From Branchipolynoe longqiensis (Eukaryota > Annelida > Polychaeta > Phyllodocida > Polynoidae), in NCBI GenBank assembly GCA_030323885.1, contig CM059191.1, positions 102,100,292-102,164,291 of the forward strand: a stretch of DNA of 64,000 nucleotides, written 5' to 3'. How positions within the stretch are numbered: position 1 is the first letter of the stretch; each line of letters begins with the position of its first letter. The position numbers were made by a program, and so were the translations under genes. The notes under the pieces were generated by a model. The model was not told where the DNA came from. It worked only from the letters and a program-made list of their open reading frames with translations, and ran no database searches. Below are positions 1 through 10,840 of the stretch, in pieces.

Positions 1-102
1 AGGCAGTGGTAGTCGGTGAGCACGTGAGGCAGTTGGTTGAGGATGAGGGTGGGCACGATGGTGATGGAAGCCAGCACGGGGTCACAGAACACGTAGCCAA
101 CC
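1..102 (-). CDS. Internal exon of an unidentified multi-pass membrane protein (partial at window edge)
   Basis: On the minus strand a pyrimidine-rich tract ending in CAG (105-103) precedes an open segment that begins at 102 and leaves the window at position 1. Read with one base completing the previous codon, it gives a hydrophobic peptide starting VGYVFCDPVLASITIVP and continuing to a DYHC stretch. The first exon of the proposed gene (24871-24669) ends after two bases of a codon, so AG|G joins cleanly to give Arg. Another frame is also open, but only this one gives a transmembrane-like peptide and fits the upstream phase. I do not recognise the protein. That the two exons belong to one gene is inferred from strand, phase and composition; skipped exons between them cannot be excluded. 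Confidence 0.6.
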
Positions 103-127
103 CTGCAACGACAAAGCACCCAGTCAA

Positions 128-442
128 GACCCAGTCACACTACAGCTTGCAATTTAAAAAAACCAGTCACTGGCCACCTCCTTGCGACCAATGCAAGAAA
201 AGGTGGGAAAAACAATGGTCAGCGATCAGTCGGCGGTCAGTCAGTGATTGATCGATGAATGGTCGCCGACCTATGAAAATGCTCGGCGACCTCCTAGCGA
301 CCATTTTGGACACAAGGTTTTTTGTGCAGCAGCTGCAAATACCTTGTGACCAGAATGGTCACCCAGAGGTCAGCGACCAATGAGAACCACTTTATGACCA
401 CCCGTTCTTTTGTGGTTGCGCGTAGAGTGTGACTAGGGTATT
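128..442. mobile_element. MITE with CCCAGTCACAC ends
   Basis: The left end has CCCAGTCACACTACAGCTTG and the reverse complement of the right end CCCTAGTCACACTCTACGCG. GGTCGC and GCGACC motifs recur inside. The ends resemble the GTCACAC core of the Harbinger ends in this window, but no clean 3-bp duplication is visible. A related half copy is at 36251-36460. Confidence 0.5.
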
Positions 443-982
443 AAGGCAGGTATTACTTTGCACCCAAGCCGAGTCAAACCAATTGAAGAATAACTGGTTG
501 TTTGGCCGTCTCCAGTTACTCATCTTATACTCATTACTATCAGGAGGATCCAGGCAACTGTCTGCCAGTCTCCCCCCACTAAATTCCATAACACAACTCA
601 TAAGAAAGAAAGGGAGACAAGTCACGATAGATTGACAGTGATAAGGTTGAGCTTTATTGCTACAACTCTTGTTCACCTACTAGTGACCTGCCACCCTGAC
701 TCACTTACAACCTGCTACACAGACCCACATAGCTTGTGCTTGTTCAGTCAAAATCAGTGCCTACAACCCATTGAACCTAAGTCCTATGGGTGTTACACAC
801 AGCTCAGTGGTGAACTGCTTCCTTTGGTATCTCTAGAATGAGTGTCTGGTCTGTCCAGCAAGTGCAAGGAGTACAAGGGTGACTGGGCTCACACAGCCAG
901 CCAATCAGACAGCTCTGCAGCCTGGGAGGGGTGGCACCCAAGAGGGGGCACCTGTCACTCAACCCCAGTGCAGGTGGTGTCC
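443..982. other. Intronic DNA, nothing recognised
   Basis: Unique-looking sequence within the proposed long intron of the membrane-protein gene. Short open frames exist on both strands but none has domain-like content or good splice sites. Confidence 0.4.
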
Positions 983-1213
983 TTAAAGTGGCCAGTTATA
1001 CCTCGTGGCAACGGGAACCGTACTCCGACAAATGCTCTCCAAGCACAAGTTTATAGAACCAAATATGTGTGGGGAGAGTAGTGGACCCGCTTCACCACCA
1101 AAAGTGGGTCATGCTGAGGTAGTTCAGTACTAAGCATGCACCACCCTGTGGCACAAATCTGAACTATTCCAAGTTTGTTTGTTTTCCTGACGAGGTATAG
1201 CTCGCCCCTTTAA
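983..1213. mobile_element. TTAA MITE, second family
   Basis: Both ends start TTAA: TTAAAGTGGCCAGTTATACC on the left and, reverse-complemented, TTAAAGGGGCGAGCTATACC on the right. Size 231 bp including both TTAA. The inner block CGTACTCCGACAAATGCTCT recurs inverted at 2286-2316. Confidence 0.6.
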
Positions 1214-2215
1214 TGTATGCAGAATGGCTGGGTGTGCTTACCCAGCAGTCCCATGGTAACAAGTAGTCGCCATGCAGTTACATTAAACAATAATACATGT
1301 CCCTCTCCCTTTTGCACTCTTCCCGGTGCATGGATGTGTTGGAGGATGCCTATTTGGATGTGTTGGAGGATGCCAAAGTCCCAGAACATCCCCTGTGGTC
1401 GTTGAGAAAGCCATCGGTTATCCTCCGACTCATGGAACTGAGGAAGTCTGGGACACATTCACTCGAGTACCAAGGGCTGCATGCAGCTTAATATCCGGAC
1501 ATCATACCGCAATCACGGTCACTGTGCGTCATAACATTTAAACATAGTTATTTCCATGTGACACAGCGAGGGGGCACATATTGCATCACTATTACATAAC
1601 AATGGTCCCCAGCTCCGTCGCCCGAGATATTGATATGATTCCAAGCTTGGCTATCACGACTGAAAGGCCGTATATTTTTACACAATGACGCGCAAAATTC
1701 TAATATGTAGTAATCATGCTGTTTTATTGAACAAATTTAGTTTCGCAACATTCCTTGATTAAAGTCGCCAGCTATCCGCCGCGTGGAAAACAAACGAACT
1801 CGATTTGAAATTCTGTTGCGACTGAAAACTCCCCAAAACACCAGCGGCCTGTCGTGGCTTCTGCGCATGCGCGGATTTTCGCACGTTGCGGCGATCACTG
1901 CTATTTGTTTTGATTACACTCGGCGATTCGACGCTGATCGAGCTGCTACGTTAATATCGCTTGGAATTTAAGGTTAATTTAATCAAATTTCATTATTTTA
2001 GTATGTAATTCTGTTAAATATGATCGCATTCAATAGATTTCGGCGTAATCGGTCTGAAATTTATACTGGGAACCAGCAAATCTTGTTACTGTGTGAGCCT
2101 GTTGCCGGCACAATTTCAGCCAATCACAGCGCAGCTTTTGCATTGCAAATGGCCGCCGCCTATGGGGGCGGCCATTTTGAAGACAACAAACTGCCTTTGC
2201 AGTTCAGACTAGCAG
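1214..2215. other. Intronic DNA, no gene recognised
   Basis: A short direct repeat, TTTGGATGTGTTGGAGGATGCC-like, occurs twice at 1333-1373. GC content rises around 1780-1930 and an open frame exists there, but it matches no family I know and lacks splice sites. Confidence 0.35.
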
Positions 2216-2344
2216 TGCCCTGGTCCCATACTCTCCCCACACATACTTGGTTCATTTAAACATAAAAACTAAACAAGATTGTGCTTGGAGAGCATTTGTC
2301 GGAGTACGCGCAGTGTCCCAGCGAGCTATAGCTGGTCCCTTTAA
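2216..2344 (-). mobile_element. Half copy of the second TTAA MITE family
   Basis: The reverse complement begins TTAAAGGGACCAGCTATAGC and continues with the TACTCCGACAAATGCTCTCC block seen at 1019-1045. Its TTAA (2341-2344) is shared with the start of a first-family fragment. Confidence 0.6.
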
Positions 2345-2650
2345 AGTTGCATAGTCCGATGGCTTTGATTTCTGTCTCGAAAAACAACTAGAAACAAATA
2401 TATCAGATCGATATAATCTACCATACCATGGTTTGAAGGATTGATTTAAAGCTGCATAGTCCGATGAAAGCATGCAATTTTCAGAACCAAAACAATTATC
2501 TAAATTTGAACCTATTTGATCAATTTAGTTACTCGTGCACCTATTATGTATTAAGCATTTGGTGCTACATAGAAAGGAATGTTAATTTACTAGAACCTGC
2601 TACTGCTGAAGCCTATGGGGTAAGAATTTTGACAACCACACCTATAAAGT
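2341..2650. mobile_element. Remnants of the first TTAA MITE family
   Basis: Two ends in the same direction, TTAAAGTTGCATAGTCCGAT at 2341 and TTAAAGCTGCATAGTCCGAT near 2447. Each is a terminal half of the family defined at 33798-34153. Confidence 0.6.
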
Positions 2651-2745
2651 TATCATTGCTGCGCAGTATCACAAGTCAGTACCCATCCTGATGACCTTAG
2701 ATATTGCCAGGACATAAAACCCCAACCAACCAAACAAACCAACCC
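2645..2745 (+). mobile_element. SINE 3' tail fragment
   Basis: CACAAGTCAGTACCCATCCT followed by CCTTAGATATTGCCAGGACA and an AACCAACCAAAC tail, the 3' end of the main SINE family. Confidence 0.7.
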
Positions 2746-2949
2746 AATTCAACCCCTTCAGGTATTTATGTGTTACTCAACCAATACGACACAACGTAAA
2801 GTAGGACTTGCACGATTGTGTAATGTGTTTCTTTATCGAACTATAAGCATAAAAAGACAAAGCGTCAGTTCTAAGATACCTAAGTAGGTCAAGCTATGTT
2901 TTCTTAGTCAGCCCCCTCCCCCACTGATCGAAGATAAGGACAGTTGTGT

Positions 2950-3262
2950 GTTGTTGTTTTACGTCCTAGAAACATCTATGGTCATATCAGGATGGGTACC
3001 GACTTGTGACAGTGCACTCATGGCGACTTTATAGTGTTGCCCCACTGGGAGACCAGGCCACCAGCACCATGACCCGATATCACACACAATCACATTATCC
3101 CGATACTGTGCAAACCAGTTCTTGTCTTATCCTATTAATGCCGAGGCTAGGTTGTGACAAGTATCAATTTCATAAGTCATTGGATTGACTCAGCTGGGAT
3201 TCGAACTCCCGACCATCCGCACGGGAAGCCTGGCCTCTACTGAGTAGACCACCGCAGTTCGG
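2950..3262 (-). mobile_element. tRNA-derived SINE, main family
   Basis: On the minus strand, an A-box-like TGGTCTACTCAGTAGAGGCC head and a GGGAGTTCGAATCCCAGC B-box are followed by the body (CTGGTCTCCCAGTGGGGCAG) and the tail GGTCATATCAGG/TTTACGTCCTAG complement. Nearly full length. Confidence 0.8.
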
Positions 3263-3289
3263 GAGTAGTGCCAAGTGTAAACATCAAAT

Positions 3290-3921
3290 ATCTGTGTGCG
3301 TTTTCACACACGGGCGTTAAGTCGCCTCAACTAGTTCTCTTCATCTAAGTCGACTCACATTGGCTATGTGGACGTGACGCTGAAGCGAATTAGGGCTAAG
3401 TCGATTCATCTAGTTCGCCTCAAGTAGACCGCGTAGCGAGGTAGTTTATATGAAGCGAACTAGCTTAAGTCGGCCCATCTTGCTTGTGTGGACGGTAGTG
3501 GTTTATATGAGGCGGCTTAAGCACGTCACACGCATGAGCAGTCGAGACCTGAGTTTGTTGATTTTCTGGTCGATCAAAAGCGCATATTATATAATTTGAT
3601 CTATGAAACCGCTAGCTGTGCACAGATATACTTTTCATCATTTATTTTTAGGTTTTCACTGCCCAGCAGAAGTTTTGACCGTTCCAAGACAATACGATTC
3701 AGTCGATACATATCTAGGTCGAACCCACACTCTCTCATGGTGACGTCGACTAACCGAAAGTGGCGCTAGTTAGTATGGACGTGCTCATGCGCAGATATCG
3801 ATTTCCACCTTAAACCGCCCCAAGTACTGCGTGTGTGTACTCGACACACTTTCACGCCTAGTTTGCCTCATCTAGTTTGCCTTATGTAGTTTGGCCTAAA
3901 GTTGTGTGTGTGAACAGGGCT
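3290..3921. mobile_element. MITE with GTTCACACACGGGC ends (older copy)
   Basis: Carries the TTCACACACGGGCGTTAAGT left end, many GCGAACTAG/TCGCCTCAA units and the central CGCATGAGCAGTCGAGACCT block of the family at 35175-35771. The right end reads GTGTGTGAACAGGGCT. The exact left boundary and the target duplication are not clear. Confidence 0.7.
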
Positions 3922-4081
3922 TATGACTCCAACTCCAGTATGCGCACTCCGGCTGCAGTTCATGATACAACTAATATACTTCGTGGGGAGGGTAGGAGGA
4001 GGGGTCACGCAACAAACAGCAACACATTGCCTAGAGAAGGAATCAAACCCACATTTCAGCCCTTCCGGAGTGAACCTCTTG

Positions 4082-4328
4082 AAGCTGCATAGTCCGTTGG
4101 TTTTGAGTTTCCATCAGTTTCTGAGATAAACATATTACAGTGATCGCTATAATGTAACTTTCGTTAGTTTGCAGTAACTTTGATTTAAAATAGCCAATGC
4201 AGGATATATTTGAATTTGTATTGTAAAGATGCAAATTGGTGTACTTGTCAAAACTCTGATCATATATGATACCAGTAGTAGTTTCTATTAAATTTACTTA
4301 GCATTCCATTCTATGCACCAATACAACC
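4082..4328 (+). mobile_element. Half copy of the first TTAA MITE, next to a full copy
   Basis: GCTGCATAGTCCGTTGGTTT followed by the TTTCTGAGATAAACATATTA stretch typical of the right arm of the family (inverted). It runs directly up to the full copy starting at 4329. Confidence 0.5.
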
Positions 4329-4602
4329 TTAAAGCTGCATAGTCCGACGAAGCATCAGATTGTCAAAATCAAAACAATTATCTAGATTTGATTCTACATA
4401 TCTAACTTAGATACTGATGCACTTATTAAGTATTTGTTGCCACATAGAAGGGACCACTGAGTCGATTTAAGAGAACCCGTTACTGCAGAAGTCTATGGCA
4501 TCAGAATTTAGGCGTGCTTGCCAACATTATTTTCATATGTTTGAATTTCAAATATCTCAAAAGGTAGCCATTTCAATTAAAGGTTACTTCAAACTAAAGT
4601 AA

Positions 4603-5620
4603 TGGGGCTGTCACACTATGACGTTTCTCCCGGCGACCCGTCAGCGTTGAAAGTACTATCTTGCGCGTCGAGAAACGTTAAAGATTTAGGGGAAATATGG
4701 GGAAATTGGACGTTCCCACAGCGTGTTGGTTGCGCGCGGCCAACGTTGTGGTAACGTATATCGGCGCGCTGTGTATGTGTCTCTGTGTGTGTCTCTGTGT
4801 GTGTCTGTGTATGTGTCTCTGTGTATGTGTCTCTGTCTGTGTCTCTGTCTCTGTGTGTGTCTCTGTCTGTGTCTCTGTGTGTGTCTCTGTCTGTGTCTCT
4901 GTCTGTGTGTGTGTCTCTGTGTGTGTCTCTGTCTGTGTCTCTGTGTATGTGTCTCTGTCTGTGTCTGTGTCTCTGTCTGGGTCTCTGTATGTCTCTCTGT
5001 GTGTGTCTCTGTCTGTGTCTCTGTGTGTGTCTCTGTATGTGTCTGTGTCTTTGTTTCTCTCTCTCTCTGAGACACAGAGACATAGACACACATAGACACA
5101 CACACAGATACACAGAGACACACACCGAGACACACACCGAGACATACACAGAGACACAGACAGAGACACATACAGAGACAGACACAGAGACAGAGACACA
5201 GACACAGACAGAGACACATACAGAGACATACACAGAGACACATACAGAGACAGACACAGACACACCCAGAGACACACACACAGCAACGTGTGAGCAACGA
5301 CCCTCCCGCGCGTGCGCCGTCTTCCTAGCGTTCCCATAACGTTATTCCGGCGCGTCCAACGCAGCGCGACGCGCGCCTAACGTCCTTACCCATATATTTG
5401 CACGCGCTGGCGGTCGTTGGGTTGTTTTTGACATGTTGAAAACACTCAGCGACCAATAACGCGCGCCGACTTTCTCCGCCGACCGTCAACGTAAAAGATA
5501 GTGTACCGACGCGCGCATAACGCGCGCATAACGCGCGTCCCGATGTTTCACTTTTTATCGCCCAAAATCAACACACGTTCACCGGTCGCCGGCGAGAAGC
5601 GTCGTAGTGTGACAGCCCCA
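4603..5620. mobile_element. Harbinger-type non-autonomous foldback element, 1018 bp
   Basis: Inverted ends TGGGGCTGTCACACTATGAC and TGGGGCTGTCACACTACGAC extend about 36 bp with few mismatches. Perfect TAA duplications flank it (4600-4602, 5621-5623). The uninterrupted target is visible in another MITE copy at 34066-34080, where AAAGTAAGGTAGA is continuous. It has no gene. CGCGCGCATAA repeats lie near the right end. The core is a large TGTGTCTC repeat palindrome. Confidence 0.88.
4776..5284. repeat. TGTGTCTC/GAGACACA simple-repeat palindrome
   Basis: The first half is built of TGTGTCTCTG units, the second of CAGAGACACA units, so the strand can fold back on itself around a CTCTCTGAGACACAGAG hinge near 5060-5080. 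It gives long open frames in all six phases, which are artefacts of the repeat. Confidence 0.9.
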
Positions 5621-5704
5621 TAAGGTAGATCATAATGATCAATTTAATATACTTACCTCAGAAAGATTTCAGAAATTCAAAACCATCGGACTATGCAACT
5701 TTAA

Positions 5705-6221
5705 TAATATCACCAGTATCTAAGTTCAATATGGAGGTTAAAATCTAGATGAGTGTTTTACTTTAGAAAATTGTATGCTTTAATCGGACTAATATGTGTG
5801 GCATTTCACCTGGGGAGGTGAGTGCAACTCACTACCCTCGTCCCCTTGAAACCATAGCTCTCATACTTACAATTACAAATATTCAGGTAGCACACTGCCA
5901 TTACATGTACACCGAGCAGGTTCAACAACACACAGAATCCTGGTTATGGCACCAGTGTCATAGTAAGTGTAAAATAAATAATTTGGCATACTTTCACTTC
6001 AAAGTAAAGCAAGGTAGATGATAACAAACCTAATGCATCTGTCTAAGACCATGGCAGAAATGCAAAACCATCAGACTAGGCAACTTCAATCAATCTTAAA
6101 AAGAAAACATATCATGATCCATTGGACAAAGAGCCCCTACACTCTTGGGGATAGAGGCCACATGAACTGACTGCTTGAGTGAGCATGTAGGGTAATGGGT
6201 TTTGGGCTACCTGTAGGTAAT
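5705..6221. other. Intronic DNA, little recognised
   Basis: A degenerate TTAA-MITE end (ACCATCAGACTAGGCAACTT) near 6070-6090. No gene. Confidence 0.4.
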
Positions 6222-6582
6222 ATTTGTTTGTTGTTGTTTTGCGTCCTAGCAACATCTGAGGTCATATCAGGACGGGTACCGACTTGTGACAGTGTGCACT
6301 CATGGCGACTTTATAGTGCTGCCCCACTGGGACAAAAGGTCGCCAGCACCATGACCTGATATCCTACTCAATCACATTATCCTGACACTGAGCCAACCAG
6401 TCCTTGCCATATCCTAATAATGCCAAATGCCAGGCTAGGAAGCGACCAGTATAATTTTGTTCAGTCATTGGTTTGACTCGGCCAGGATTCGAACCCACGA
6501 ACTCATGGGTTCGGATCTTCCGATCCCCCAAAACAGGAGACGGAGGCTCTACTAATTCGGACACCCCGTCTGGTCCCTGTAG
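6222..6582 (-). mobile_element. tRNA-derived SINE, main family, near full length
   Basis: Minus strand: GACGGGGTGTCCGAATTAGT A-box region, GGTTCGAATCCTGGCCGAG B-box, family body, and tail ending in an AACAACAAACAAA run. Confidence 0.85.
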
Positions 6583-7014
6583 GTAATAAATAAGGAGCTG
6601 GTCGAAACCAGTTTGTAATTGAGGTCCGTAAGAATGTTGTAAAAATTGGCAAAGACAAATTCTCAGGATATGAAGAGAGGAATGTTTGTTCATTGTAGGC
6701 CCTACTAATGTGTGCGATTGCAACTTCATTGAAAACTTTATAGTGTTGTCTTACTGGGAGACCAGGCCACTGGCATGGTCACATAATTAAATTCAATACT
6801 TTATTTCAGACTCAGCATTACGGTAGTTACATAAATTGGTCCATAGTAGATAGTTTGTACCAATGCCTCTCTATGGCAGAGGTAAATCTGAGATCATTCT
6901 CTCCTATTTTCACAAGTCCCTGTATTATAACATTTTCTGACTTGTCAAGTCCAGTAATAAATTTGAATATTAGATTCCTGATAACAGCAGGGAAGGCTGA
7001 CACATCAATATTGG

Positions 7015-7185
7015 CAATTAGCTGACTCGCACTAATATCTCACTCGGTCAAATTATCCCGAGCCCCAGGCTAGGTAGTGAAGAATTGTAAATTTGGAAGG
7101 TCATTGGTTTAACTCGGTCAGGGTTCGACACATGGAAAAACCAACCAATGCTCTTATCCATTCGGCCACCACACTTGGTCAAAAT
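7015..7185 (-). mobile_element. SINE head and body fragment, main family
   Basis: Minus strand: GTGGTGGCCGAATGGATAAG A-box region and a degenerate B-box (GTCGAACCCTGACCGAG), then part of the body. A short further fragment is at 6725-6785. Confidence 0.7.
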
Positions 7186-8099
7186 AACTGGGATTCAAAG
7201 CAGCTACTAAACAACATATTCACCTCTACCCACATCAGGGGTAGCTTGAATGATAACCATATTTAAATCTGAGCAAAGCTTCTTTGATATGAATCAATTA
7301 TAGGCAAGCTATAGAGGACTTAGTTCCAATGCACAGTGTTTATCTTTTGCATAGAGTTGATGAACTGGGAGAGAATGCACAAAAACCAATATGGCGGCCA
7401 GTGGATATTCTTGATTCACCTTTTAAAATTCGTCAATCTGCATAAATTTAATAAATTCTTCCCGCCAAAAGTAGTTGGCTATGACACTTGATAGATAAGT
7501 ATTTTACCAATATGTTTAGCATATTATTAGATTGTGAATGTCTGTGGTTATGTCGATAACCCGGCTTTACAACACTTTTTCTAGAGGGTTGTTTAGCAGC
7601 TCTGTCCTTGAGCCAGTGCGGCGGGATTAATTAAGCAACTCCATTCTGATTGGAGTGAATATTTCATTACCTGGTACTAGTATATACTTCTAATTACACT
7701 GTTCTGGCACAGACTTCGGGCAGTCCTAGTTTGGGTTCTAAGTTCGGATTACTTGACAAGGCGTCCATAACACAAAACGCACTACACTGATCTGCCAATA
7801 GATCAAAGATTCACCTCTGACTCTGTTCAGAGGAATTTCAACCTTATTTCAACTCTATGTAAAGGTTGGAGAAAATGTATCTCACTGTTGATGATCTTAT
7901 GGGGCTGTCACATTACGATGCATCGCGCAAATGTACGGCGACGTATGTGATTTTTTTGCTGCTATGTCAGTATACGTCATTATGCGTTATGCGTGCATTA
8001 AGGCCCTGTCACATTACAGCGTATGGCGGGAGCGTATTGAAAACCTACGTACGCCGTGCTGGTGCCGGCCTATGATGACCTTCGGTGAACTTTCGGGTG

Positions 8100-8260
8100 G
8101 GTTTGAGCGTATGGGGGACCTATGAGGAGCGTATGAGGAGCGTATGGGAGCGTGCTGCGACATTTTTTGACTGTTTTGATTGGCATGTGGAGCGTATGAG
8201 GAGCGTATGAATATTTTTAGGAGCGTATGAGGAGCGTATGAGGAGCGTATGCGAAACCTA
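8100..8260. repeat. Left subterminal repeats of element B
   Basis: The motif GAGGAGCGTAT or close variants occurs about nine times between the left inverted repeat and the promoter. Related GAGTAGCGTAT units occur in the right subterminal region. Such arrays in DNA transposons usually bind the element's own proteins; that role is inferred here. Confidence 0.7.
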
Positions 8261-8310
8261 TGCGCGACCTATGGTATCTCTCCGCGGTCCGCCGCTTGGT
8301 GACTCCTGGG

Positions 8311-8318
8311 TATATAAA
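8311..8318 (+). promoter_or_regulatory. TATA box of element B MADF gene
   Basis: TATATAAA lies 35 bp upstream of the ATG at 8353. The equivalent place holds a TATA-like sequence in the MADF genes of elements A and C. Confidence 0.75.
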
Positions 8319-8352
8319 GCCTGGAGCAACAGGCTCCCCTCACTCTGCCACC

Positions 8353-10466
8353 ATGCCTGCTAAGAGGAACACCACTGCTGCTGCTGCTTCTGCTACTGCT
8401 ACTACTACTACTACTACCAGTACTACTGCTACTACACCAGCCTCCAGAGCTGCTGTTACTACAGGAGGAGGACTAGGCCGTGGGAGAGGCAGAAAGAGGC
8501 AGACTTTGTTACAATGCTCTCCATCACCAGCCTCCTCACCTGCCTCGCCACCTCACCACTCTCCACACCACTCTCCAGAACACCACTCTCCACAACACTA
8601 CTCTCCAGAACACCACTCTCCACTGGAGGAGCTGGAGATGGAAGTGGAGAGGTCGACGACGCAACGCTGGCGTCCCCGCTCCAGCTCGCCATCTCCTGCC
8701 TCTGCGGGCAGCTCACGGGCGTCGTCCGCTGCCTCCGCCGCCTCCGCCGCTCCACCAGCACCGCTGCCATCGGCACGTCAAAGAGACGGAGGGCCAAGAA
8801 GAGCGACTGTTCTCTGTCGGTCTTCAAGGAGGGTCAAATGTTGGACTTCCTCGAGGAGAACCCCATCATTTGGAACATGAAGCTCACGGATTACCGCCGC
8901 TCAGACAGAAAGGCCAAGATGTGGGAGGACCAGGCGACACTTCTGGGGACCACAACAGTCCATCTCCAGAAGTGGTTCAAGTCGCTCAGGGACACCAACA
9001 CGCGGCTCCACAAAAAAAAGAGCGGGGACGGAGCCGCTGACCTGACTGAGCGGGAGCAGTGGATCCTGCGCAAGTTCGGGTTCCTGCGGTCCGTCGTCCG
9101 TCACCGACCGGAGCCCTGCAGGAGTGTAAGTACATAATCTTTTTTCGTTCTGACAAGTGCGGCCATTAGTATCGTATTCTAGTTTGTTATGTTATGCTTT
9201 TGTTGTATTTATGTTTGTTTGTTTGTTGTTGTTTTACGTCCTAGCAACATCTAATATTCTAGTAATTTGTTAATGTTATTGACAATAGATGTGTCATGAT
9301 ATAATCGTTATAAATCCATGTCTGCATTTAACGTTAATTATTTTTGCTTTATATAATTTTGATTTACTGTTGACTTGTCGTGTCTTTTGTCGAAATATCG
9401 ATTTGCATTCATGTTACTTATGTTATGTTATGATTTTGTTTTGCAGTTGGCCAGTCCTGTCGCGGCTCCGCAGCTTGATCTCAGCTTGGAGGAGAATGTG
9501 CCGACCGATGTGGAGGTGGCGATGGACGAGGATGGACCCACTCCCCCCGCTACATCCCAAGAGCGGGGAAAGGGGAGAGGGAAGCGATCTGCCCCAGTCG
9601 ACAACAACCTCCTCGCTGCCATCCACAAGAGGTTCGATGAGTCTGCCGACATCCTCAAGGTAATGCAGCCGCCTCCTCCTCCACCTCCACATCCACCGGC
9701 GGTGACGAAGCGAGTGGCATTCGCCAACTATATGCGGGACATGATCCTCACGATGCCGGAGGAGCGGTTTGTGTCGGTTTGCGGTGCACTCAACCGCATG
9801 GCGTCGCACCATCTGGAGGAGGAGGAAGGAACCTTCGTGGCCCCAGTGGTTTGTGTGGCTGCTCCTGCTCCTGCACCTGCTCCTGCTCCTGCTCCTGGAC
9901 CTGCTCGTGTGTCTGCAAGTGAGGCATACCAGCCTCAACCCCACCAGTGGACTCACCAGCCACCACCGGCATCACCATGGGCTTCACAGACACACGAGTA
10001 TGTGCAGCACTATATGGGGCAGCCGCAGATTCCTCATCAGCCACAGCCACAGCCGCCTCTGCCAAGTCTTCCGCCTCACCCTCAGCCTCTACCTCCAACC
10101 TCCGTAGGTCACGAGGCGCCCGCAGCTCCGCTGGTGGTACGGCCGTCACACACTGCTGGACAACTACGGACATTAGGGATGGCGGGGCACACAAGGGGCT
10201 CTCCCGGAGTCGTGGTGCGTGCGGGTGCTCCGCCCACTGTGGGTGCGGCATGGCCGGGGACTTGCGCTGCTGCAGACATTGTGACTCCGACACACGTCGA
10301 CCCCACCCCAGTGAACTTGTCTGAGTCGGCCAGCCCAGAAGGACTATTGAACTTGTCGGGGCTGTCCGGCATATCTGGCATGTTGGGCGCAAATTTGGAC
10401 TTATTCCCCTCGTCAGCCACACAGTCGCCAGCTGATGCCACTTCTAATGGCAAGGGAGAGAAGTGA
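8353..10466 (+). CDS. MADF-domain (Myb-like) accessory protein of Harbinger element B, one frameshift
   Basis: Exon 1 is 8353-9125, the intron 9126-9446 (GTAAGT...TTTTGCAG) and exon 2 9447-10466. The start ATG at 8353 has a CCACC context and lies 35 bp after TATATAAA. Residues 1-150 are Ala/Thr-rich, then a GLGRGRGRKRQ basic motif and (HHSP)n repeats. The MADF-like domain carries MLDFLEENPIIWNMKLTDYR and KWFKSLRDTNTRLHKKK. Exon 2 has a conserved block near 9715-9830 (VAFANYMRDMILTMPEERF), then a long Pro/Gln/Ala-rich tail and a LLNLSGLSGISGMLG motif near the end. The N-terminal part and the MADF part lie in different frames; a net one-base loss around 8740-8790 is needed to join them. This could be a real mutation or an assembly error. 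The protein is expected to bind element ends and escort the nuclease. Confidence 0.82.
9210..9252 (-). mobile_element. SINE tail fragment inside the intron of the element B MADF gene
   Basis: TTGTTGTTGTTTTACGTCCT followed by AGCAACATCT, the minus-strand 3' end of the main SINE family. It is absent from the intron in element C. Confidence 0.7.
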
Positions 10467-10583
10467 TTGTAAATATGTGTATATATGTAGTCTTAAGTTT
10501 TTATTTATCTTTGTACATTTGTATGTATATATGTATATATATTGTTTATATATTGTTTGTACATTTATATGTCAAGATGCTAA

Positions 10584-10589
10584 AATAAA
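10584..10589 (+). terminator. Polyadenylation signal of element B MADF gene
   Basis: AATAAA about 120 bp after the stop codon at 10466, within an AT-rich stretch. Confidence 0.6.
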
Positions 10590-10834
10590 TAAATATACTG
10601 TCAATTATAATTTTTGTGTCCGTGTTCAGTAAAGGCATGCCATCATTTAATTGTTATATATTAAAGTACAATTAACATTAAAATTAAAACTCAATTTTTT
10701 CCTGTGTTCTTAGTATGTATGTAAAAAGAGAGGAGATTCATTACAATTACATTAACTAGATGACTTAAAATTAAGGAGCGAAAGAACGTAACAGACATGT
10801 AAAATTGTGTTTTCATATCTATAAAATGATATCG

Positions 10835-10840
10835 TTTATT
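10835..10840 (-). terminator. Polyadenylation signal of element B nuclease gene
   Basis: AATAAA on the minus strand (TTTATT on plus), about 120 bp after the nuclease stop at 10959. The same block, with the same signal, recurs in element C near 63760. Confidence 0.6.

Larger units (their letters stand above)
4329..5704. mobile_element. TTAA MITE (first family), split by a Harbinger-type foldback
   Basis: Ends are TTAAAGCTGCATAGTCCGAC (left) and the reverse complement TTAAAGTTGCATAGTCCGAT (right). Removing the insertion 4603-5620 plus one TAA leaves 355 bp, matching the 356-bp copy at 33798-34153. Confidence 0.88.

Noticed and set aside
1783..1971. Small gene or exon in a GC-richer patch
   Set aside because: No splice sites, domain or conserved feature could be seen.
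2950..3262. tRNA genes at GGTTCGAATCC-type B boxes
   Set aside because: These are heads of SINEs: the cloverleaf stems are degenerate and each is followed by the same SINE body.
4616..5339. Long open frames of Cys/Val/Ser or Arg/Asp/Thr/His repeats on both strands
   Set aside because: They are translations of the TGTGTCTC repeat in all frames.
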